Origin: Brachynemurus nebulosus
Taxonomy: Eukaryota; Arthropoda; Insecta; Neuroptera; Myrmeleontidae
DNA length: 64,000 nt
Direction of reading: 5' to 3'
NCBI GenBank assembly: GCA_035578155.1
Contig: JAPWDM010000006.1
Coordinates: forward strand, 15,144,305-15,208,304
The translations under genes were made by a program, and so were the position numbers. Numbering within the stretch: the first letter of the stretch is position 1; each line of letters starts with the position of its first letter. The notes beneath the pieces are model-generated. The model saw only the letters and a program-made list of their open reading frames with translations, did not search any database and was not told the DNA's origin. Shown piece by piece: positions 54,820 to 64,000 of the stretch.

Positions 54820-55496
54820 TAAAGATTCCAAAATGTTTTCTTCGGGACCCTAAAAAAAATAAAGCGCGTCTTTATTAGTGAAATAAAAAAAAATTTATAG
54901 CAGACGATATTTTTTTTTAGTCTCTCACAATGAATTTATAGAATGCTACGTTTTTTTTTCAACATCCCTTTTTCGTCCCGTCCCGTCCCCATTCCGTCCC
55001 GCGCGGGCCGTGTTTATTGAAAATAAGAAATATGATGTGATGAAAATCAATAATAAGCTACATATTATAGTGTGTTGTAGCTCAATAATTACAAGATGTT
55101 GACCATGGACAACATATGTCGGTACCTACTTCATAAATTCGTATATACACACCATAAAAACTATACCATTACACGTATAAAAAATATTTTATTATTTTGA
55201 TGATAGAGGCGCGCACAACACCCTGACACAAATGCCATTTGTATTTTATAACCCGATATTATTGTGTATGTGAACGTATATAGGGTGTCCAGACAAAAGA
55301 AAATTTATTGTTATTGTATATGGATTTCACGTACCAACACCGTTTTCGGCGTCTCGAGGAGAGTGGGGGGAAATTTTATTAATTTTTGGTAGGAATTTTT
55401 TTTTGGTTTCAATAGTACCGAGACTATATTCTTTTATGGAGATTAAAAAAACTAAATTTAATAGATTTGAGCGTTACTTTATAGTATTCCATATTT
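54820..55496. other. No gene seen
   Basis: CCCGTCCCGTCCCCATTCCG at 54978 is a short CCCGT tandem. 55280-55400 begins ATAGGGTGTCCAGACAAAAG, which could be an element terminus without partner. No gene. Confidence 0.4.
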
Positions 55497-55686
55497 GATA
55501 TTAATAAATAAAAACACTTTACTTTGCAAAATATCACTTTTATTGTGTATAAAAATTCTTATGATATGTTTCGGGCAATATGACCATTCTCAAACATGTA
55601 ACATACAATCATGAAACATGTCATAAGAGTTTTTATACACAATAAAAGTGGTATTTTGCAAAGTAAAGTGTTTTATTTACTAACAT
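55497..55686 (-). mobile_element. Penelope-like tail in fold-back form
   Basis: 55500-55568 and 55614-55684 are inverted repeats of about 68 bases (AACACTTTACTTTGCAAAAT against its complement) around a 45-base loop. Read on the minus strand the loop is TTTGAGAATGGTCATATTGC + CCGAAACAT, which resembles the hammerhead core of Penelope-like elements (CUGANGA, hairpin GGTCA/TGxCC, GAAAC), with the first box degraded. No reverse transcriptase is nearby. The assignment is inferred from this core plus the inverted long repeats. Confidence 0.5.
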
Positions 55687-57977
55687 AAAAAAAACGAATT
55701 TTGTTTTTCATCGAATTTTAGATCTAAGAGTTCACATTTTAGCTGAACTAAATCAAACCATTGCCGAACATATGAATTTCTTTGATATGGAAAGCATTTT
55801 TCATTACTGTAAAATATTTTATTTCTGTTCAAAAATGATAGGGGAACAGTGTTTGTTCAGGTTGTACGGGGAAAAAACTGGTTTGTGGTGAAATTTTGTT
55901 GAAATTATTTTTGAGGATTTAAAACTACCATAAACACCATCCAAGAATGAATATTATGTTTTACCAGGAGTTGTTCTAAGAAAATATTTCGACGGGATTT
56001 GATTGGATAATTTCTTATGGACAGTTTTTTGGATGGAAATTTTCAAACTAGGGGGGGGGGGAATTTGAAGGTTTTTCTTACTTAAATTTGAATAATATAA
56101 TCAAATTCAACCAACAATTAATTTAAAATTAGCCAATATGAAAGAAATGTGTCCTTTTGTTACTAAAGTTTTTGTTTCCTTATAGTTTTCATTTTGATTC
56201 CCTTTTTCAATATGATATATTAAACAGCAACTTTTGCGCACATCAAGTCACAATTTCTGGTCTAATTTAACGGAAGAGTTCAAATAAAAAAGCAACTTTT
56301 TTATTTATGATTATTTTGCTTGTTGAAATTTTTTTCAAATTAGGGATGGTTTCAAATAGAAAATTTTGTTTTTGAAACATTCATTACTTTTCCCTGTGGA
56401 GGGAGGGGGCCCTTTTTCACAAGTTTTTAAGCGTTTACAAGGAACGCCATATTTCAAAAAGTAATGAATATTTTTTAAATATTTTTTCATTATTTTATTC
56501 CTAAAGTACCTTTCCATAAAGCTGAGTATGGGTTTCAGGTAATTTTAAAAATTAACTATAAAATTGTAATCCCAGAGTACTAATAATTATAAAACCCAAC
56601 TTTTTATTAAAAAAAAAAAAATGTTTAAAAATAGTTACAATTGTTCAAATCGAAAAAACATACTCCACTTTATGCGCAATATGTCTATGAACAAAATAAA
56701 AGAAAATTAAGTCTCTATCTTTTCTAGAACTTGAGATATGATTTTCCTTGTCAGGAAAAAACACATGTTTCGGGAAACGGTAAAAAACAAAAATAATAAC
56801 AAAAGAAACGGTTTACTCACTGTTTATTAAAACGTCTACAAAGGCATACAAATAAAAGAACATTATTTCAGTGCATACTAAAACTCGTGTACACACCAAA
56901 ACTAAATATTACTGATCAAATCACGAGGGGGGGGGGCGAGCGTTATCTGCAAAGGAGCAGCAACTTGGCTGTACAGGGGCTCACAAATAAATATTTTTCT
57001 ACTGGAAAAACAATTTTTTTGGCCATGTTTTATATATCACCGTGTTTGTAAAGAACTACAGAACGAAATAAAAACAAAAAACGAGATTCGAAAAAAATTA
57101 GTTTATTAGCCGATTCTGGCGTAAACTCCCCCCTTAATATACCCGCTACATTTTTTCCCCTGTACAAAAAACTAATTAAATAATAGAAGCACCTTATAGA
57201 CGCTTTAGGTTGTTAACTCTACTCACAGTTTGTTCTCGACTTATAAATAAATCGAATGTATGTAAGACAAGATGATAGTAGTACCATGATAGTGGGTACA
57301 TAATTATGTATGGTTATCGTCTTTTATACGCATGTTAAGCCGAGTTATACGCCTGTAGTGTGCTTCACTGACAAAGTCGCCGATTTTGTAGTGAAATATT
57401 AATGAATTCACAATTTCTGTCCTTGCCGTGGTGGTCTACCCGCACTTGAAAATTTTTATATTAAATAGATGCACCCGATTTTTTTTTTATTTTATTTTTT
57501 TTTAAGACATTCCAAAAATTTTTAATCATTTTTTCTTGCAATTATTTTTAGTTGGCACTGAAAAATACTTTTAAAATAAGCATACGGTACACGCCGAATA
57601 AATTAGGCTTTTATTTTGATATTAGTTCAAGTTGTTTTTTATGGTTATTTCATAAAGAATATTGTGTTGTGCTAAACAAAACGCAAGAAAGTTTCAATTT
57701 CTTTTTTTTTAGGCATCAAATACATATCCCCGAACTAACTACGTACACCCGCCATTTACTTACGATACTCGGCCCGTACCATTGGTACCGGAACGGATGG
57801 TACGTACGGATGGTTTTGGTGGGTGTTAGTGTTGTTGCCGGTAATTTTATAAATGTAATATTTTATTACTATACGGTTTTACTACACTACGTTCGTTCAA
57901 CATTTTATAAAATTAGCAACCAACAAATTTTCCTTTTGATACTTTCTGTTATTATTATCTTTATAATAATATTACTT
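55687..57977. other. No convincing gene; low-complexity runs
   Basis: G runs at 56051-56060 and 56927-56935, otherwise AT-rich. The largest open frame of the window, 57552-58028 (158 codons, plus), starts here and overlaps the next element by 50 bases. Its product is F/Y/I/L-rich, has hydrophobic stretches near residues 15-30, 90-110 and 125-145, but no motif. I regard it as chance. Confidence 0.4.
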
Positions 57978-58474
57978 TATACAGGGTGGGAAAAAATATA
58001 TTTTGTGTCGCTGCGGCTGCGAAAATAGTGAGTAGATCTCACTCATGTAATTAATATTTGTCAATAAATTTGAACCAAAAGTTTTTTTTAACAGAAAAAA
58101 ATTTGTATTAAATGTGAGTCAAAAAAGGGCCCATAAAATTTTCTTTAATTCGGCTCTGACTATTTTATATTTTAAAATAATTTTCTGTCTTTTAAAAACG
58201 AAAATATAATAAACAGTAACCAGAAGTAAACATGTTTACAAAATTTCATCGAATTTTTGTCAACGAAATTATTTTGTACCTTTGGTACTAAAAAGATTTA
58301 TACCTAATTCAGTCAGAGCCGTCCTTAGAAAAATTTGGAAACATCGTGAAGCCAGTTTATTTGCGATTTTCTCAAACTGTTAATCCCGAAAAAAATTCCT
58401 GTGGTTTTAGGTTTTACAGGGTGCTGTGAGCCACTCCTGCAAATGACGAGAGTTATTTACTTTCCACCCTGTGT
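57978..58474. mobile_element. Family H TACAGGGTG element, mid-size copy
   Basis: Ends TATACAGGGTGGGAAAAAAT and, complemented, TACACAGGGTGGAAAGTAAA. The internal CAATAAATTTGAACCAAAAG and GTCAGAGCCGTCCTTAG relate it to 16344-17438 (complement). The last 120 bases (TTCCTGTGGTTTTAGGTTTT, ACGAGAGTTATTTAC) match the arms at 60353-60771. Non-coding. Confidence 0.75.
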
Positions 58475-59081
58475 AACTGGTATCGTTTGTACACGTCATA
58501 TATACCAGCGGTGTTCAAACTTTTTTACCATGAAAATTACATTTCTGTATTATAAGTTTCTCGACGATCGACTTTTATTGTAATTTTGGATTACACTTGC
58601 CCCTTTTACTTTTATTTATTTAAATGGAACTTACATTTTTTTGGGGCGGGGATTTTCGGGGGTAGTTACGGTGGGCCAGAATAGGGTTTATCGTGGCTGA
58701 CTGCGTCATTACGTTTACCAAAAATTTCTCAGTGATTTATAAACGGTAAAAAAATAACAGAATGATGAAACTGGAAGGCGATTGTAGGTTTGTAGTTGTT
58801 TTTTTTTTTTTCTTTTTACTAAAATTAGACAAATAGGTTTACTAGAAAAACAATTTCTGTTGAGTCAATCATATGAGTTGAGTCAAAAATGAAAAATTCC
58901 CACCCAAATTACCTAAATTCGGTCAATCACCCTGATTAAATCACCCCAATAAAGTTTAATTTGACAAAAAAGAAATTTTTAATTCAATGACGTCATCTGA
59001 GTTTTCCGCAAGTGACCTCCTGTGATCCATCCTTGTTAGCCAAAATCTATACTGACACCGAAGGAAAATGTAGAACGCTGT
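58475..59081. repeat. hAT-like terminus and family M piece; no gene
   Basis: CAGCGGTGTTCAAACTTTTT at 58506 fits the hAT-type terminus CAGxGGTGTTCAAA without a partner. 58740-59010 has family M phrases (AACAGAATGATGAAACTGGA; CAATGACGTCATCTGAGTTT). GGGGCGGGGATTTTCGGGGG at 58644 is a short G-rich patch. Confidence 0.4.
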
Positions 59082-59668
59082 CAGTGCCGGATTTACATAA
59101 AGGCATTTGAGACACGTGCTTCGGCCCCCTCCCCCACACAATAGGTGTCCCCACAAAATTGATAATGAATCTCTCGAGTAGAATAGAAAAAATAAGCGCT
59201 TTTTTTGCTCGTCAATTCCATCGAATAATCAGAAGCCAAGTTGCTATCTCTGCACTAGAGATACCAGTGTAGACAAAAAATCCAATCTACTTTTAACCAT
59301 TATGTTGTGTAGGTACACACTGTTTGTAGTGGTGTTGGTTTGATGTTTGCAACTGTGTCAGTCGTCACACACACAATCGGACAGAGCAAGGTGGGGTCCA
59401 AGCTAACAATGGTCTAACAATACATTACAATGCGTTGTACATTCGGTGACCGACACCGACCAACCAAATGTCCTTAAACGGTATCAACCACCTCAGGCAC
59501 ACTGCTATCCACAATTTTTTTACACATACGCTTAGGGCTTGGTCAATTCTAATTTTCGGTACAATTTGAAAAATTTCCGAAATCTGCCCATTGCTTTAGC
59601 AGGTGCTTCCATAACAGTATAAAGCGGCCTCCACATGTAAAGTACTCTGTGAGTTAAATCCGGCCCTG
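59082..59668. mobile_element. hAT-type MITE, 587 bp
   Basis: Ends CAGTGCCGGATTTA and TAAATCCGGCCCTG. Flanking 8-mers AACGCTGT (59074-59081) and AATACTGT (59669-59676) match at 6 of 8. The left half shares with 11356-11613 the run TGCCTCGGGG-like 'GTGCTTCGGCCCCC' and AGTAGAATAGAAAAAATAAG, and the right edge CCACATGTAAAGTACTCTGTGAG-like blocks are shared too. A 300-base centre (59220-59520) is absent from the short relative and carries ACACACACAATCGG. The frames 58956-59156 and 59532-59756 are spurious. Confidence 0.88.
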
Positions 59669-59676
59669 AATACTGT

Positions 59677-60352
59677 CTTCTTGAACGTACTGCACGTTTG
59701 AAACTACTGCAAAAATTTGAATAATTGAATAATATAAGAATAAATAATTGATACAAACTGGTGTTTTTTTTTTTTTATCAGATATCTGCCGGTGTTTTGT
59801 TAAACAATTCAAACTATTAGAAATCTTTTATGTGGAATAAATTTTCGCCGTTGAACAATGTTCATTCAAACATTAATTTCCTTCATACACATCGAATAAT
59901 TTAATGATAATTAATCATCCCGTTCTAGAAATTTTCTTCCATTTTCTTATATACTCGCCATGGTGTAACCTCGATCGGTTTGAAAAATCATTCACAATGT
60001 TTAAATGTAATTATTCACATAGCTGAATTAATATAAAATTTAAATTATTCAGTTCAATGGATTAATTATATTATTCTGTACAGTGTCCCTGGTTCTGTGA
60101 CAATGGTATATGTAGATATATGTGAATTAATTTGTCCGAGTGAATGAGGAATTTGAATGGAATCAAAAATTATGTAATTTATGTCTTTATAAAGTGCAAA
60201 ATTTATAATTTGTTATCTGACAGGAAAAATAGTTTTTATTGTTGATTGTAATATGAGTGGTTCCTCCAAGGGTCCACTCAGGCTACTGGTATCTCAGGAG
60301 ATATTTCTTGGAGGGCATTTTTTGAAAAAAAAATATAGGCAAAGAATCCATA
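59677..60352. other. No gene seen
   Basis: AT-rich sequence without recognised features. Confidence 0.4.
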
Positions 60353-60507
60353 TACAGGATGTAAAACAAATAACCGTCGTCCTTTTGTGGGATGACTCAT
60401 ACCACCCTGTAGACGCTAAAACCGCAGGATTTTTTCGGAATTAACAGTCGCGTCACCCTTCAAAAGGATAAGAGTTATTTCCATTACACCCTGTATGTAA
60501 TATATGT

Positions 60508-60577
<70 letters not shown>

Positions 60578-60771
60578 TACATATACATATACATATATAT
60601 ATGTATGAGTGTATATATTATATACAGGGTGTAAAGGAAATAACTCTTATCCTTTTGAGGGGTGACGCGACTGTTAATTCCGAAAAAATTCCTGCGGTTT
60701 TAGTTTCTACAGCGTGCTATGAGTCACCCCACAAAAGGACGAGAGTTATTTGTTTTACATCCTGTATACGA
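60353..60771. mobile_element. Paired family H arms around a microsatellite
   Basis: 60353-60500 (TACAGGATGTAAAACAAATA ... ATTTCCATTACACCCTGTAT) and 60624-60771 are inverted repeats of about 150 bases with roughly ten differences. Each arm by itself has TACAGGxTGTAA ends. The centre is the microsatellite 60508-60606. Either one fold-back element or two H MITEs in opposite orientation. The frames 60253-60444 and 60601-60804 translate the arms and are not genes. Confidence 0.8.
60508..60606. repeat. AC then AT microsatellite
   Basis: About 11 AC units (60508-60530) followed by more than 20 TA units to 60575 and imperfect ATAC/AT units to 60606. It forms the loop of the surrounding palindrome. 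Confidence 0.95.
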
Positions 60772-60964
60772 AGAATATTTAAAAGTGTCAGAGTTAGAAG
60801 CTAAAAAAAAAACACATTTTCAATAATTTTTTCTAAAGAGGCATTCCTTTAACCATCAAGAAAAAAAATTCAATTTCGTTTTGCCGGATGATGATGGATT
60901 TTATACATGATGTTGAAAAATCATCTTTTACGGTGTATAGCACACAGATTAAGCGCGTGGTTAG

Positions 60965-60995
<31 letters not shown>

Positions 60996-61514
60996 CAATT
61001 TTTTTGGGTCGCCAAGATATTTAAAATTATACCGGTTCAAAAGAAGAAAAAAAAGTTGTATCCATCAAGCCGTTTAGGTCACAGAAACAGACATTTTAGG
61101 AGGCTGTCGGATAATTTTGGAAATATTTAGCGTAAACAAAAAAGGCTAATATTTAATAATTATTGTAAGCAAACCAGAGAAATACTATTACTTATGATTC
61201 GTAAATCGTGTTAGGATGACATTTTCTATTTCCTTTTATTATTTACGCGGAATTTTATAACTTGCTGTGTGTTTACAGTAAAGTCATATTAGATATAATA
61301 CAGTTGGAACTGCACATTCACGGAGGTTTATTTAGTATCATTCATCGAAAATGGTGAGAGAGATACAGTTTTGGCTAATTTATATGAATAATTATGCAGA
61401 AACACTAGATGTGTTGAATGCTATCATCAAGCTTTCAAAACTCTATGTAGTATAGCAGTTATAACCCCAAAAAAAAAAACAAAATTCTAAATTTCTTTTT
61501 CTGCCAATAACTTT
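60772..61514. other. No gene; 26-A run
   Basis: An uninterrupted run of 26 A at 60970-60995, with no recognisable retroposed unit before it. The rest is AT-rich. Confidence 0.5.
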
Positions 61515-62215
61515 TTATTTTGCTTCCGAGACTATTAAAGTTGCGAAAGCATTGTGATCATTTTTGAAAAATAAAAAAAAACTTTTCTCTCCAAAATAAA
61601 ATTTTTTACGCACACTTTACGTTTTAGAGCTTCCTGAACAATTTTGGTTTGGGGTTTGTTCGTTTGTGTGTGGCCAGTTTGCACCAAATGGTATAACTTC
61701 TGAACTATTCGATTGTTTTTAATGAAATTTTCAAAAATTATGCAGTTTGGTTCCTAGATGGTCCCCTATGAATTTAATCGAAATCGGAGTAACGGTACCT
61801 AGGCCGCTACCATTTCATTCCATTAATATTCTAAATTGCACTGAGTGGCATAACTTCGGAACTATTCAATTCTTTTCTATGAAATTGTCAGAAATTGTGC
61901 AGTCTGGTTCCTAGATGGTCCGCTACAAATTTCATTGCATTCGAAGTAATAGTATCCACGGCGCTACCATGAAATCCCATTAAATGTCAATATCTTATTT
62001 ACTGCTAGTCCCATTTCGCTCAAATTTCTAAAGTATTTTGGGGGTTAGTTTCTAAAATATTTTTACTATTAGTTTATAATTTAACCTTTAAGTATTTTGA
62101 GTTGCAACAATTTTTTATGAACTTTAAGGCGAAAATATAATTTCACGGTATATATATTTGGTAGAATACTGTTTTAAAGTCTTTTACGAGAACGAGGAGC
62201 GTATTTTTGTCTAGT
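61515..62215 (+). mobile_element. Family A interspersed repeat, long copy
   Basis: Runs from TTTGCTTCCGAGACTATTAA to AGCGTATTTTTG. The module 'GGCATAACTTCxGAACTATTC ... TTGGTTCCTAGATGGTCC ... GTAxCC' occurs twice in tandem (from about 61690 and 61858), so this copy is longer than 7517-8092, which has one. Ends agree between the two copies. Non-coding. Confidence 0.7.
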
Positions 62216-64000
62216 TTTCTTGTTTATGACTCCAAATTTTTGTATATCTTATGGAATATGAAGTAGATTCTGGTACAGTTAAATGTTTTTTTTTCTTCCC
62301 GATTTATCGATATATTACATGGTATGTCTATTTTGAAAAAAACCTCAAAAATTTAGATTAATGATAAACCCCAATATCATACGATAATTTACAATAAAAA
62401 AAATCGGTCCTGTTGCCATAAAAAAAGTAAAAGTTCGTATTGAAGGGCATTGGCTCAAATTTCATCGTTAAAATTACAATCAGTTCCTTAAGTACAATTT
62501 CCCCGTTTATTAAATTCGATCGAAACTTTTTTTCAAAATAAACTGTATTTATGCAGTCTTACTAAGTTTTCGAGGTCATCTTCAGAGATAAGGAGAGCAA
62601 AAACAATCATGTAACTTTGCCAAAGTCCACATTACATTGCGCAGATCAAAACACCATAATTAGCACTGAATAATGCCTAAATAAATTTTGAACACTGTTT
62701 GAATACATCCGTGGAAACAAAGACTTGACTGTATCCAACAACTCCTGTTTATAGTTTTAGCAAAGACAAAATTTTCTCATATTATATTTGAAAAGTTACG
62801 AACAGTGTACACACTACACACAGAGTTTCTAATATATTGTATAAACCTTACATCAGTTTCCCCACATGTCGACTGCCTAACTGCCCCGCGCTTGTCAAGC
62901 GTGCGGGACCGACCCTGTTTGTTACATAACAGGATTGAGGTCAAAGAATGAACAGTTGTGAGTGAATGAACGAGCCACTGTGACTCTATGAGTTAGTCGA
63001 CTCGCAGTTCGCTTCTTTATTCGTCTCTTTCCTTCCTCTTTCTTGTACCATTTTTGAATTGAGGGAAAATGATAAAGACTGTGCATGTTTGGAATTTTAA
63101 ATTATTTTATGAAAAGTCGGATGAAACGGACGAGCGTAAGTGTGGCGGGGTAGAGAGAGGATGGTTGAGGATGTTTCACTGCAAACAAAACAAGACAGCT
63201 AAATGTAATGATTTTTTTTTAAATTTATTTTCATTTTTGTGAGCAATTTGTTGCTAGTTTCTGGCGAGAAAAGGGAACGATTCATAATAGCTGAATATAA
63301 CGTCTTGGCAGCATGTTTATTTTATTAAATTTTCAACGTGTCATTCTCGGCAAAAACATTTCAATGATTTATTAAAAAGTGTGGTCGACTTGTTTGTTTC
63401 CGGGCGATTTTTAATTCTGGCAACAACACAAAACTAAAAACAAAGGCCTATTATAGTTGAAAAAATATTCCCAGACACCTTTGATTGTTTCTTTGTCAAC
63501 GTATGATTGTCTTTTTCTAATTCCAGTCAAACAAATAAATCGTGCATAGGGTACTAATTGAACATTAGGTTACGAAATAATAATAAATAATAAGTTAATA
63601 ACACTATTTTATATTTTTATGTAAATTCTGTTTATTCAATAACAATGTGATTACAGAAGAATATTTCTTAAAGAAACCGAAAACAAATGACATTAATGAT
63701 ACATTATAACTTAACTGTAAACATATACATAAAATAACTGAATGACTGGATTCATTGCAAAATATTTAATACTATTAAAAATATAATATTTGAAAAACAA
63801 AAATCAGTGGATGTCAATATGTACTGCTTTGAATTTTCAAATCAGTTAAAATCAAACGAAAATAGTTTATTCTAATTGAAAATAACATATTTCACTTTTC
63901 TTTACAGTATTGCATCATTTTTTTAACTTTGTGAAGATGAAATATTATTATGTCAAATATTTAAAAAAACTAAATAAAAACCACTAATTAGGGACACTGG
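62216..64000. repeat. No gene; second Penelope-like tail and a GC hairpin
   Basis: At 62530-62605 on the minus strand: TATCTCTGAAGATGACCTCG + AAAAC, with CTGAAGA fitting the CUGANGA box and CGAAAA the second box, but without the intervening hairpin, so a collapsed Penelope-type ribozyme is possible; TACAGTTTATTTTGAAAA follows as a tail. CCCGCGCTTGTCAAGCGTGC + GGG at 62885-62907 is a GC-rich hairpin. 62880-63180 is more balanced in composition but has no frame. The rest is AT-rich. Confidence 0.4.

Noticed and set aside
54282..54822. Overlapping frames of 60-112 codons on both strands
   Set aside because: All overlap a GC-rich TIR element and its degraded outer terminus. GC-rich sequence lacks stops; no domain is seen.
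57552..58028. Longest open frame, 158 codons, plus strand
   Set aside because: F/Y/I-rich, no motif or domain, and its 3' end runs into a family H transposon terminus. Consistent with chance in AT-rich DNA.
1..64000. CRISPR arrays, bacterial operons, rRNA or organellar insertions
   Set aside because: The only regular tandem array is the 31-bp minisatellite, which has no spacers. No long frames, Shine-Dalgarno-spaced genes or rRNA-like sequence were seen; the window is eukaryotic in character.

Overview
The window looks like repeat-dense, non-coding nuclear DNA from an arthropod, most likely an insect. It is strongly AT-rich, and long homopolymer and microsatellite runs are common. No open frame exceeds 158 codons. 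The recognisable content is relics of eukaryotic transposons: Tc1-like, mariner-like, hAT-type, TTAA-flanked piggyBac-type and TA-flanked elements, tRNA-derived SINEs, a Ty3/gypsy RNase H scrap and Penelope-like tails. The order of insect cannot be fixed from the sequence alone. No intact host gene, rRNA, CRISPR array or bacterial-type operon was seen.

Layout. 1-10 kb: a truncated TIR element (1-770), which recurs inverted and complete at 27.5-28.4 kb; a modular 'GCTTCGCTCGCG' repeat; a TIR element with 'AAAGCGGGT' motifs (3441-4382); a Tc1-like relic with a fold-back element inserted upstream of its transposase (5.0-6.6 kb); and two nested insertions (family A inside family B, the modular repeat inside family C). 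10-20 kb: a 107-bp tRNA-Thr-like SINE with an exact 11-bp duplication, a hAT-type MITE with a near-perfect 8-bp duplication, a TIR element at 12.1 kb, a 31-bp minisatellite with a 152-bp higher-order period (13.9-14.4 kb), a long-armed TTAA-flanked fold-back, and a TACAGGGTG element. 20-30 kb: a 1.95-kb TA-flanked element containing a second TA-flanked element that holds a promoter-like segment; a deleted mariner; a 352-bp tRNA-derived SINE with an exact 13-bp duplication; another tRNA-like head; and a fold-back with about 211-bp arms.

30-50 kb: further copies of the same families (TTAA-flanked C and E, hairpin-bearing J, GC-island F, Tc1 C-terminal relic), a composite hAT-like element with GCATCC repeats, and a gypsy RNase H fragment. 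50-64 kb: more C, P, A and H copies, a GC-rich TIR element at 54.5 kb, two Penelope-like tails with hammerhead-like cores, a hAT-type MITE at 59.1 kb, and a palindrome around a CA/TA microsatellite at 60.4-60.8 kb.

Nothing here reads as a set of genes working together. The information lies in insertion order, target-site duplications and non-autonomous element architecture. Family letters (A-T) are local labels for repeats recognised by comparing copies within this window. They are not database names.
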